Of a stretch of 64,000 nucleotides of DNA, positions 50,011-62,352 are shown one piece after another. The notes under the pieces are model-generated. The model did not search any database. It was given only the letters and a program-made list of their open reading frames with translations, and had not been told where the DNA came from. The position numbers and the translations under genes are program-made. Source of the stretch: Calliopsis andreniformis (Eukaryota > Arthropoda > Insecta > Hymenoptera > Andrenidae). How positions within the stretch are numbered: position 1 is the stretch's first letter; every line of letters starts with the position of its first letter. Location: positions 1,612,001 through 1,676,000 of the forward strand of contig NW_027480423.1 in assembly GCF_051401765.1 (NCBI RefSeq), written 5' to 3'.

Positions 50011-53000
50011 TTTTCCATCGTATAAAATGTATAATTGCAAACATTGCGAAAGTAATGGTCATTTCTACGTTCCGGGCAACCTAGGCGTCACTCTAGTGCG
50101 TTGCTCCACCACATCTAATAGCTACGGCCTTAGACGTCAACGACAGAAGCATAAAATACAATATAAATACAACATTTTTTCCATCATATAAAACGAATAA
50201 TTGCAACCAGTATGAAAGCTATGGTCATTTCTACGTTCCGGGCTACTGAGGCTTCACTCTAGGGCGTTGCTCCACCAGATCAAACAGTTAGGGCCTTAGC
50301 AGTCAACGACCGAAGCATAAAATACAAAATAAATAGAACAGTTTTTCCATTGTATAAAACGAATAATAGCAACCAGTGTGAAAGTTATGGTCATTTCTAC
50401 GTTCGGGCAACCTGGGCTTCACTCTAGGGCGTTGCTCCACCAGACCAAACAGCTAGGGCCTAAGAAGTCAGCGCCAGAAGCATAAAATACAATATAACTA
50501 TAACAGTTTTTCCATCGTATAAAACGAATAATAGCAACCAGTGTGAAAGTTATGGTCATTTCTACGTTCCGGGCAACCTAGGCTTCACCCTAGGGCGTTG
50601 CTCCAACAGATCGAATAGTTAGTGCCTTAGAAGTCAACGGCCGAAGCATAAAATACAAAATAAATAGATCTGTTTTTCCATCGTATAAAACGAATAATTG
50701 CTACCGGTGTGAAAGTTATCTCCATTTCTACGTTCCGGGCAACCTAGGCTTTACTCTAGGGCGTTGCTCCACCAGATCGAATAGTTAGTGCCTTAGAAGT
50801 CAACGCCAGAAGCATAAAATACAATATAAACACAACAGTTTTTCCATCGTATAAAACGAATAATTGCTACCAGTATGGAAGTGATTGTCATTTCTATGTT
50901 CCGGGCAACCTAGGCCTCACTCTAGGGCGTTTTTCCACCAGATCGAATTGTTAGGGCCTAAGAAGTCAACGCCAGAAGCATAAGATACAATATAAATATA
51001 ACAGTTTTTCCATCGTATAGAACGAATAATAGCATCCAGTGTGAAAGTTATGGTCATTTCTACGTTCCGGGCAACCTAGGCTTCACTCTAGGGCGTTGCT
51101 CCACCAGATCAAACAGGTAGTTCCTTAGAAGTCAACGCCCGAAGCATAAAATACAAAATAAATAGAACAGTCTTTCCATCGTATAAAACGAATAATATCA
51201 ACCAGTGTGAAAGTTATGGTCATTTCTACGTTCCGGGCAACCTAGGGTTCACCACAGGGCGTTGTTCCACCAGATCGAATAGTTAGGGCCTAAGAAGTGA
51301 ACGCCAGCAGCATAAAATGCAATATAAATACAACAGTTTTTCCATCATATAAAACGAATAATTGCAACCAGTATGAAAGTTATGGTCATTTCTACTTTCC
51401 GGGCAACCTAGGCTACACCATAGGGCGTTGCTCCAGCATTTTGAATAGTTAGGGCCTTAGAAGTCAACGCCGGAAGCATAAAATGCAATAAAAATACAAG
51501 AGTTTTTCCATCGTATAAAAGGATTAATTGCAACCAGTTTGAAAGTGCTGGTCATTTCTACGTTCCGGGCAGCCTAGGCTTCACTGTAGGGCGTTGCTCC
51601 ACCAGATCGAATAGTTGGGGCCTTAGAAGTCAACGCCAGAAGCATAAAACACAATAAAGATGCAACAGCTTTTCCATCGTATTAAACGAATAATTTCAAC
51701 CAGTGTGAACGTTATTGTCATTTCTACGTCCCGGGCAACCTAGGCTTCACCCTAGGTCGTTGTTCCACCAGATGGAATAGTTAGGGCCTTAGAAGTGAAC
51801 GCCAGCAGCAAAAAATGCAATATAAATACAACAGTTTTTCCATCGTATAAAAGGATTAATTGCAACCAGTTTGAAAGGGATGGTCATTTCTACGTTCCGG
51901 GCAACCTAGGCTTCACCCTAGGGCGTTGTTCCGCCAGATGGAGTAGTTAGGGCATAAGAAGTCAACCCCGACGCATAAAATGCAATAAAAATGCAACAGT
52001 TTTTCCATCGTATAAAAGGATTAATTGCAACCAGTTTGAAAGTGATGGTCATTTCTACGTTCCGGGCAACCTAGGCTTCACCCTAGTGCGTTGTTCCACC
52101 AGATGGAATAGCTAGGCCATAAGAAGTCAACGCCAGAAGCATAAAATACGGTATAAATACAACAGCTTTTCCATCGTACAAAATGTATAATTGCAAACAT
52201 TGCGAAAGTAATGGTCATTTCTACGTTCCGGGCAACCTAGGCGTCACTCTAGTGCGTTGCTCCACCACATCTAATAGCTACGGCCTTAGACGTCAACGAC
52301 AGAAGCATAAAATACAATATAAATACAACATTTTTTCCATCATATAAAACGAATAATTGCAACCAGTATGAAAGCTATGGTCATTTCTACTTTACGGGCA
52401 ACCTAGGCTACACCCTAGGGCGTTGCTCCTACAGATTGAATAGTTAGGGCCTTAGAAGTCAATGGCCGAAGCATAAAATGCAATAAAAATACAACAGTTT
52501 TTCCATCATATAACAGGAGTATTTGCAACCAGTTTGAAAGTGATGGTATTTGCTACGTTCCGGGCAACTTAGGCTTCACTCTATGGCGTTCTTCCACCAC
52601 ATCGAACAGCTACGGCCTCAGAAGTCAACGCCTGAAGCATAAAATACAATAAAAATACAACAGTCTTTCCGTCCTATAACAGGAATAATTGCAACCCGTG
52701 TGGAAGTGATGGTCATTTGTACGTTCCAGGCAACCTAGGCTTCACTCTAGGGCGTTGCTCCACCAGATCATACAGTTAGTTCCTTAGAAGTCAGCGCCCG
52801 AAGCACAAAATACAAAATAAATAGAACAGTTTTTCCATCGTATAAAACGAATAATAACAACCAGTGTGAAAGTTACGGTCATTTCAACGTTCCGGCAACC
52901 TAGGCTTCACACCATGGTGTTGTTCCACCAGATCGAATAGTTAGGGCCTAAGAAGTGAACGCCAGAAGCATAAAATACAACATAAATACAACAGTTTTTC

Positions 53001-53700
53001 TATCCTATAAAACGAGTAATTGCCACCAGTGTGAAAGTTATGGTCATTTCTACGTTCCGGGCAACCTAGGCTTCACTCTAGGGAGTTGCTCCACCAGATC
53101 AAACAGGTAGTTCCTTAGAAGTCAACGCCCGAAGCATAAAATACAAAATAAATAGAACAGTCTTTCCATCGTATAAAACGAATAATATCAACCAGTGTGA
53201 AAGTTATGGTCATTTCTACAATCCGAGGAACCTAGGCTTCACTCTAGGGCGTTGATCCAACAGATTGAATAGTTAGGGCCTTAGCAGTCAACGCCCGAAG
53301 CATAAAATACAATATAAAAACAACAGTTTTTCCAACGTATAAAACGAATAATTGCAACCAGTGTGAAAGTTATGGTCATTTCTACGTTCGGGCAACCTGG
53401 GCTTCACTCTAGGGCGTTGCTCCACCAGATCAAACAGCTAGGGCCTTAGAAGTCAACGCCCGAAGCATAAAATACAATATAAATATAACAGTTTTTCCAT
53501 CGTATAGAACGAATAATAGCAACCAGTGTGAAAGTTAACGTCATTTCTACTTTCCGGGCAACCTAGGCTTCACCCTAGGGCGTTGCTCCAACAGATTGAA
53601 TAGTTAGGGCCTTAGAAGTCAACGCCCGATGCATAAAATACAAAATAAATAGAACAGTTTTTCCATCGTGTAAAACGAATAATTGCTACCGGTGTGAAAT
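50011..53700. repeat. Irregular satellite region with weak higher-order structure
   Basis: About 22 monomers with no long copy elsewhere in the window. Partial echoes are present. The monomers around CAACATTTTTTCC recur at 50171 and 52327 (2156 bp, 13 monomers). GATCAAACAGGTAG recurs at 51111 and 53101 (12 monomers). The last 310 bp match 1821-2140. Private variants are common, for example GGGCTACTGAGG, CAGCATTTTGAATAG and TTCCGGCAACC. I see no non-satellite DNA in it. Confidence 0.75.
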
Positions 53701-55857
53701 TTATGGTCATTTCTACGTTCCGGTCAACCTAGGCTTCACCATAGGGCGTTACTCCACCAGATCAAACAGTTAGTTCCTTAGAAGTCAACGCCCGAAGCAT
53801 AAAATACAAAATAAATAGAACAGTTTTTCCATCGTATAAAACTAATAATTTCAACCAGTGTGAAAGTAATGGGCATTTCTACGTTCCGGACAACCTGGGC
53901 TTCACTCTAGGGCGTTGCTCCACCACATCGAATAGCTACGGCCTTAGAAGTCAACGCCAGAAGCATAAAATACAATAAATATACAAGAGTTTTTCCATCG
54001 TATATCAGGAATAATTGCAACCAGTGTGAAAGTGATGGTCATTTCTACGTTCCGGGCAACGTAGGCTTCACTCTAGGGCGTTGTTCCAACAGATCGAACA
54101 CTTAGGGCCTAAGAAGGCACCGCCAGGAGCATAAAATAGAATATAAATATAACAGTTTTTCCATCGTATAAAACGAATAATAGCAATCAGTGTGAAAGTT
54201 ATGGTCATTTCTAAGTTCCGGGCAACCTAGGCTTCATCCTAGGGCGTCGCTCCAACAGATTGAATAGTTAGGGCCTTAGAAGTCAACGCCCGACGCATAA
54301 AATGCAATAAAAATACAACAGTTTTTCCATCATATAACAGGAGTATTTGCAACCAGTTTGAAAGTGATGGTATTTGCTACGTTCCGGGCAACCTAGGCTT
54401 CACTCTAGGGCGTTGCTCCACCAGATCCAATAGTTAGTGCCTCAGAAGTCAACGCCAGAAGCATAAAATACAATATAAATACAACAGTTTTTCCAACGTA
54501 TAAAACGAATAATTGCAACCAGTATGAAAGTTATGGTCATTTCTACGTTCCGGGCAACCTAGGCCTCACTCTAGGGCGTTGTTCCACCAGATTGAATAGT
54601 TAGGGCCTTAGAAGTCAACGCCCGAAGCATAAAATACAATATAAATATAACAGTTTTTCCATCGTATAGAACGAATAATAGCAACCAGTGTTAAAGTTAA
54701 CGTCATTTCTACTTTCCAGGCAACCAAGGCTTCACCATAGGGCGTTGCTCCAGCTGTTTGAATAGTTAGGGCCTTAGAAGTCAATGCCCGAAGCATAAAA
54801 TGCAATAAAAATACAACAGTTTTTCCATCGTATAAAAGGATTAATTGCAACCAGTTTGAAAGTGATGGTCATTTCTACGTTCCGGGCAACCTAGGCTTCA
54901 ATCTACGGCGTTGCTCCACCAGATCGAATAGCTAGGGCCTTAGAAGTCAACGCCCGAAGCATAAAATACAAAATAAATAGTACAGTTTTTCCATTGTATA
55001 AAACGTATAATTGCTACCGGTGTGAAAGTTATGGTCATTTCTACGTCCCGGGCAACCTAGGCTTCACCCTAGGTCGTTGTTCCACCAGATGGAATAGTTA
55101 GGGCCTTAGAAGTGAACGCCAGCAGCATAAAATGCAATATAAATACAACAGTTTTTCCATCATATAAAACGAATAATTGCAACCAGTATGAAAGTTATGG
55201 TCATTTCTACTTTCCGGGCAACCTAGGCTACACCACAGGGCGTTGCTCCAGCTGTTTGAATAGTTAGGGCCTTAGAAGTCAATGCCCGAAGCATAAAATG
55301 CAATAAAAATACAACAGTTTTTCCATCATATAACAGGAATAATTGCAACCAGTTTGAAAGTGATGGTCATTTCTACGTTCCGGGAAACCTCGGCTTCACT
55401 CTAGGGCGTTGCTCCGCCATATCGAATAGTTAGTGCATTAGAAGTCAACGCCAGAAGCATAAAATACAATATAAATACAACAGTTTTTCCATCGTATAAA
55501 AGGATTAATTGCAACCAGTTTGAAAGTGATGGTCATTTCTACGTTCCGGGCAACCTAGGCTTCACTGTAGGGCGTTGTTCCGCCAGATGGAGTAGTTAGG
55601 GCATAAGAAGTCAACCCCGACGCATAAAATGCAATAAAAATGCAACAGTTTTTCCATCGTATAAAAGGATTAATTGCAACCAGTTTGAAAGTGATGGTCA
55701 TTTCTACGTTCCGGGCAACCTAGGCTTCACCCTAGGGCGTTGTTCCACCAGATGGAATAGTTAGGCCATAAGAAGTCAACGCCAGAAGCATAAAATAAGG
55801 TATAAATACAACAGCTTTTCCATCGTATAAAATGTATAATTGCAATCATTGCGAAAG
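53701..55857. repeat. 13-monomer unit preceding the right-hand HOR
   Basis: Starts with TTCCGGTCAACC and GATCAAACAGTTAGTTCC, then carries the core cassette (GGACAACCTGGG, CACATCGAATAGC, AATATACAAGAG, GCAACGTAGG, TTCATCCTAGGGCGTCGC). GATGGTATTTGCTACG and two monomers with CAGCTGTTTGAATAG follow. The same start recurs at about 55858 (shift 2157). The minus-strand open frame at 54608-54850 is not a gene. Confidence 0.8.
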
Positions 55858-58036
55858 TAATGGTCATTTCTACGTTCCGGTCAACCTAGGCTTCACCATA
55901 GGGCGTTACTCCACCAGATCAAACAGTTAGTTCCTTAGAAGTCAACGCCCGAAGCATAAAATACAAAATAAATAGAACAGTTTTTCCATCGTATAAAACT
56001 AATAATTTCAACCAGTGTGAAAGTAATGGGCATTTCTACGTTCCGGACAACCTGGGCTTCACTCTAGGGCGTTGCTCCACCACATCGAATAGCTACGGCC
56101 TTAGAAGTCAACGCCAGAAGCATAAAATACAATAAATATACAAGAGTTTTTCCACCGTATATCAGGAATAATTGCAACCAGTGTGAAAGTGATGGTCATT
56201 TCTACGTTCCGGGCAACGTAGGCTTCACTCTAGGGCGTTGTTCCAACAGATCGAACACTTAGGGCCTAAGAAGGCACCGCCAGGAGCATAAAATAGAATA
56301 TAAATATAACAGTTTTTCCATCGTATAAAACGAATAATAGCAATCAGTGTGAAAGTTATGGTCATTTCTAAGTTCCGGGCAACCTAGGCTTCATCCTAGG
56401 GCGTCGCTCCAACAGATTGAATAGTTAGGGCCTTAGAAGTCAACGCCCGACGCATAAAATGCAATAAAAATACAACAGTTTTTCCATCGTATAAAAGGAT
56501 TAATTGCAACCAGTTTGAAAGTGATGGTCATTTCTACGTTCCAGGCAACCTAGGCGTCACTCTAGTGCGTTGCTCCACCACATCTAATAGCAACGGCCTT
56601 AGACGTCAACGACAGAAGCATAAAATACAATATAAATACAACATTTTTTCAATCATATAAAACGAATAATTGCAACCAGTAAGAAAGCTATGGTCATTTC
56701 TACTTTACGGGCAACCTAGGGTACACCCTAGGGCGTTGCTCCTACAGATTGAATAGTTAGGGCCTTAGAAGTCAATGCCCGAATCATAAAATGCAATAAA
56801 AATACAACAGTTTTTCCATCATATAACAGGAGTATTTGCAACCAGTTTGAAAGTGATGGTATTTGCTACGTTCCGGGCAACCTAGGCTTCACTCTAGGGC
56901 GTTGCTCCACCAGATCCAATAGTTAGTGCCTCAGAAGTCAACGCCAGAAGCATAAAATACAATATAAATACAACAGTTTTTCCAACGTATAAAACGAATA
57001 ATTGCAACCAGTATGAAAGTTATGGTCATTTCTACGTTCCGGGCAACCTAGGCCTCACTCTAGGGCGTTGTTCCACCAGATTGAATAGTTAGGGCCTTAG
57101 AAGTCAACGCCCGAAGCATAAAATACAATATAAATATAACAGTTTTTCCATCGTATAGAACGAATAATAGCAACCAGTGTTAAAGTTAACGTCATTTCTA
57201 CTTTCCAGGCAACCAAGGCTTCACCATAGGGCGTTGCTCCAGCTGTTTGAATAGTTAGGGCCTTAGAAGTCAATGCCCGAAGCATAAAATGCAATAAAAA
57301 TACAACAGTTTCTCCATCGTATAAAAGGATTAATTGCAACCAGTTTGAAAGTGATGGTCATTTCTACGTTCCGGGCAACCTAGGCTTCAATCTACGGCGT
57401 TGCTCCACCAGATCGAATAGCTAGGGCCTTAGAAGTCAACGCCCGAAGCATAAAATACAAAATAAATAGTACAGTTTTTCCATTGTATAAAACGTATAAT
57501 TGCTACCGGTGTGAAAGTTATGGTCATTTCTACGTCCCGGGCAACCTAGGCTTCACCCTAGGTCGTTGTTCGACCAGATGGAATAGTTAGGGCCTTAGAA
57601 GTGAACGCCAGCAGCATAAAATGCAATATAAATACAACAGTTTTTCCATCATATAAAACGAATAATTGCAACCAGTATGAAAGTTATGGTCATTTCTACT
57701 TTCCGGGCAACCTAGGCTACACCATAGGGCGTTGCTCCAGCTGTTTGAATAGTTAGGGCCTTAGAAGTCAATGCCCGAAGCATAAAATGCAATAAAAATA
57801 CAACAGTTTTTCCATCATATAACAGGAATAATTGCAACCAGTTTGAAAGTGATGGTCATTTCTACGTTCCGGGAAACCTCGGCTTCACTCTAGGGCGTTG
57901 CTCCGCCATATCGAATAGTTAGTGCATGAGAAGTCAACGCCAGAAGCATAAAATACAATATAAATACAACAGTTTTTCCATCGTATAAAAGGATTAATTG
58001 CAACCAGTTTGAAAGTGATGGTCATTTCTACGTTCC
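55858..58036. repeat. Second unit, rearranged copy of 53701-55857
   Basis: The first 610 bp match at shift 2157. Then two additional monomers appear (about 56468-56800, GGCGTCACTCTAGTGCG and CTTTACGGGC variants), after which 54310-55606 matches 56799-58095 at shift 2489 (15 monomers). Compared with the first unit it lacks the monomer with CAACCCCGACGC near 55615. It runs without a break into the 13-monomer HOR. Confidence 0.8.
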
Positions 58037-60194
58037 GGGCAACCTAGGCTTCACTGTAGGGCGTTGTTCCGCCAGATGGAGTAGTTAGGGCATAAGAAGT
58101 CAACGCCAGAAGCATAAAATAAGGTATAAATACAACAGCTTTTCCATCGTATAAAATGTATAATTGCAAACATTGCGAAAGTAATGGTCATTTCTACGTT
58201 CCGGGCAACCTAGGCGTCACTCTAGTGCGTTGCTCCACCACATCTAATAGCTACGGCCTTAGACGTCAACGACAGAAGCATAAAATACAATATAAATACA
58301 ACATTTTTTCCATCATATAAAACGAATAATTGCAACCAGTATGAAAGCTATGGTCATTTCTACTTTACGGGCAACATGGGCTACACCCTAGGGCGTTGCT
58401 CCTACAGATTGAATAGTTAGGGCCTTAGAAGTCAATGCCCGAAGCATAAAATGCAATAAAAATACAACAGTTTTTCCATCATATAACAGGAGTATTTGCA
58501 TCCAGTTTGAAAGTGATGGTATTTGCTACGTTCCGGGCAACTTAGGCTTAACTCTAGGGCGTTGCTCCACCAGATCGAATAGTTAGTGCCTTAGAAGTCA
58601 ATGCCAGAAGCATAAAATACAATATAAATACAACAGTTTTTCCATCGTATAAAACGAATAATTGCAACCAGTATGAAAGATAACGTCATTTCTACTTTCC
58701 GGGCAACCTATGCATCACCCTAGGGCGTTGCTTCAACAGATTGAATATTTAGGGCCTTAGAAGTCAACGCCCGAAGCACAAAATACAAAATAAATAGAAC
58801 AGTTTTTCCATCGTATAAAACGAATAATTGCTACCGGTGTGAAAGTTATGGTCATTTATACGTTCCGGGCAACCTAGGCTTCACCATAGGGCGTTACTCC
58901 ACCAGGTCGAATAGTTAGGGCCTAAGAAGAGGACTCCAGAAGCATAAAATACAATATAAATACAACAGTTTTTCCATCATAAAAAACGAATTATTGCATC
59001 CAGTATGAAAGCTAGGGTCATTTCTACTTTACGGGAAACCTAGGCTACACCCTAGGGCGTTGCTCTTACAGATTGAATAGTTAGGGCCTTAGAAGTTAAT
59101 GCCCGAAGCATAAAATGCAATAAAAATACAACAGTTTTTCCATCGTATAAAAGGATTAATTGCAACCAGTTTGAAAGTGATGGTCATTTCTACGTTCCGG
59201 GCAACCTAGGCTTCACTCTACGGCGTTGCTCCACCAGATCGAATAGCTAGGGCCTTAGAAGTCAACGCCCGAAGCATAAAATACAAAATAAATAGTACAG
59301 TTTTTCCATTGTATAAAACGTATAATTGCTACCGGTGTGAAAGTTATGGTCATTTCTACGTTCCGGGCAACCTAGGCTTCACCGTAGGTCGTTGTTCCAC
59401 CAGATGGAATAGTTAGGGCCTTAGAAGTCAACGCCCGAAGTATAAAATACAAAATAAATAGAACAGTTTTTCCATCGTATAAAACTAATAATTTCAACCA
59501 GTGTGAAAGTAATGGGCATTTCTACGTTCCGGACAACCTAGGCTTCACTCTAGGGCGTTGCTCCACCACATCGAATAGCTACGGCCTTAGAAGTCAACGC
59601 CAGAAGCATAAAATACAATAAATATACAAGAGTTTTTCCATCGTATATCAGGAATAATTGCAACCAGTGTGAAAGTGATGGTCATTTCTACGTTCCGGAC
59701 AAACGTAGGCTTCACTCTAGGGGTTGTTCGAACAGATCGAACACTTAGGGCCTAAGAAGGCACCGCCAGAAGCATATAATACAATATAAATATAACAGTT
59801 TTTCCATCGTATAAAACGAATAATAGCAATCAGTGTGAAAGTTATGGTCATTTCTATGTTCCGGGCAACCTAGGCTTCACCCTAGGGCGTCGCTCCAACA
59901 GATCGAATAGTTAGGGCCTTAGAAGTCAACGCCCGACGAATAAAATGCAATAAAAATGCAACAGTTTTTCCATCGTATAAAAGGATTAATTGCAACCAGT
60001 TTGAAAGTGATGGTCACTTCTACGTTCCGGGCAACCTAGGCTTCACCCTAGGGCGTTGTTCCGCCAGATGGAGTAGTTAGGGCATAAGAAGTCAACCCCC
60101 GACGCATAAAATGCAATAATAATACATCAGTTTTTCCATCGTATAAAAGGATTAATTGCAAACAGTTTGAAAGTGATGGTCACTTCTACGTTCC
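58037..60194. repeat. 13-monomer HOR, copy 1 (2158 bp)
   Basis: Thirteen distinct monomers in fixed order. Markers are TAAAATAAGGTATAAATAC (58115), CACATCTAATAGC, GGGCAACATGGGC, GGCTTAACTCTAG, CAACCTATGCATC, GAAGAGGACTCC, TTACGGGAAACC, TCTACGGCG, ACTAATAATTTC, CACATCGAATAGC, GGACAAACGTAGG, GGGCGTCGCTCC and AATAATACATCAG. AAGGTATAAA restarts at 58121, 60279 and 62437, each 2158 bp apart. Copy 1 differs from the others at AATACAACATTTTTT (A, where they have G). Confidence 0.92.
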
Positions 60195-62352
60195 GGGCAA
60201 CCTAGGCTTCACTGTAGGGCGTTGTTCCGCCAGATGGAGTAGTTAGGGCATAAGAAGTCAACGCCAGAAGCATAAAATAAGGTATAAATACAACAGCTTT
60301 TCCATCGTATAAAATGTATAATTGCAAACATTGCGAAAGTAATGGTCATTTCTACGTTCCGGGCAACCTAGGCGTCACTCTAGTGCGTTGCTCCACCACA
60401 TCTAATAGCTACGGCCTTAGACGTCAACGACAGAAGCATAAAATACAATATAAATACAGCATTTTTTCCATCATATAAAACGAATAATTGCAACCAGTAT
60501 GAAAGCTATGGTCATTTCTACTTTACGGGCAACATGGGCTACACCCTAGGGCGTTGCTCCTACAGATTGAATAGTTAGGGCCTTAGAAGTCAATGCCCGA
60601 AGCATAAAATGCAATAAAAATACAACAGTTTTTCCATCATATAACAGGAGTATTTGCATCCAGTTTGAAAGTGATGGTATTTGCTACGTTCCGGGCAACT
60701 TAGGCTTAACTCTAGGGCGTTGCTCCACCAGATCGAATAGTTAGTGCCTTAGAAGTCAATGCCAGAAGCATAAAATACAATATAAATACAACAGTTTTTC
60801 CATCGTATAAAACGAATAATTGCAACCAGTATGAAAGATAACGTCATTTCTACTTTCCGGGCAACCTATGCATCACCCTAGGGCGTTGCTTCAACAGATT
60901 GAATATTTAGGGCCTTAGAAGTCAACGCCCGAAGCACAAAATACAAAATAAATAGAACAGTTTTTCCATCGTATAAAACGAATAATTGCTACCGGTGTGA
61001 AAGTTATGGTCATTTATACGTTCCGGGCAACCTAGGCTTCACCATAGGGCGTTACTCCACCAGGTCGAATAGTTAGGGCCTAAGAAGAGGACTCCAGAAG
61101 CATAAAATACAATATAAATACAACAGTTTTTCCATCATAAAAAACGAATTATTGCATCCAGTATGAAAGCTAGGGTCATTTCTACTTTACGGGAAACCTA
61201 GGCTACACCCTAGGGCGTTGCTCTTACAGATTGAATAGTTAGGGCCTTAGAAGTTAATGCCCGAAGCATAAAATGCAATAAAAATACAACAGTTTTTCCA
61301 TCGTATAAAAGGATTAATTGCAACCAGTTTGAAAGTGATGGTCATTTCTACGTTCCGGGCAACCTAGGCTTCACTCTACGGCGTTGCTCCACCAGATCGA
61401 ATAGCTAGGGCCTTAGAAGTCAACGCCCGAAGCATAAAATACAAAATAAATAGTACAGTTTTTCCATTGTATAAAACGTATAATTGCTACCGGTGTGAAA
61501 GTTATGGTCATTTCTACGTTCCGGGCAACCTAGGCTTCACCGTAGGTCGTTGTTCCACCAGATGGAATAGTTAGGGCCTTAGAAGTCAACGCCCGAAGTA
61601 TAAAATACAAAATAAATAGAACAGTTTTTCCATCGTATAAAACTAATAATTTCAACCAGTGTGAAAGTAATGGGCATTTCTACGTTCCGGACAACCTAGG
61701 CTTCACTCTAGGGCGTTGCTCCACCACATCGAATAGCTACGGCCTTAGAAGTCAACGCCAGAAGCATAAAATACAATAAATATACAAGAGTTTTTCCATC
61801 GTATATCAGGAATAATTGCAACCAGTGTGAAAGTGATGGTCATTTCTACGTTCCGGACAAACGTAGGCTTCACTCTAGGGGTTGTTCGAACAGATCGAAC
61901 ACTTAGGGCCTAAGAAGGCACCGCCAGAAGCATATAATACAATATAAATATAACAGTTTTTCCATCGTATAAAACGAATAATAGCAATCAGTGTGAAAGT
62001 TATGGTCATTTCTATGTTCCGGGCAACCTAGGCTTCACCCTAGGGCGTCGCTCCAACAGATCGAATAGTTAGGGCCTTAGAAGTCAACGCCCGACGAATA
62101 AAATGCAATAAAAATGCAACAGTTTTTCCATCGTATAAAAGGATTAATTGCAACCAGTTTGAAAGTGATGGTCACTTCTACGTTCCGGGCAACCTAGGCT
62201 TCACCCTAGGGCGTTGTTCCGCCAGATGGAGTAGTTAGGGCATAAGAAGTCAACCCCCGACGCATAAAATGCAATAATAATACATCAGTTTTTCCATCGT
62301 ATAAAAGGATTAATTGCAAACAGTTTGAAAGTGATGGTCACTTCTACGTTCC
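60195..62352. repeat. 13-monomer HOR, copy 2 (2158 bp)
   Basis: Same thirteen monomers as copy 1. It carries AATACAGCATTTTTT, shared with copy 3, and the same length variants (one base inserted in GGACAAACG, two missing in CTAGGGGTTG). It appears identical to copy 3 over the compared part. Confidence 0.92.

Noticed and set aside
54608..54850. 80-residue minus-strand open frame, repeated at 57097-57339
   Set aside because: Satellite reading in the 2489-bp shifted duplication. No promoter, start context or domain supports coding.
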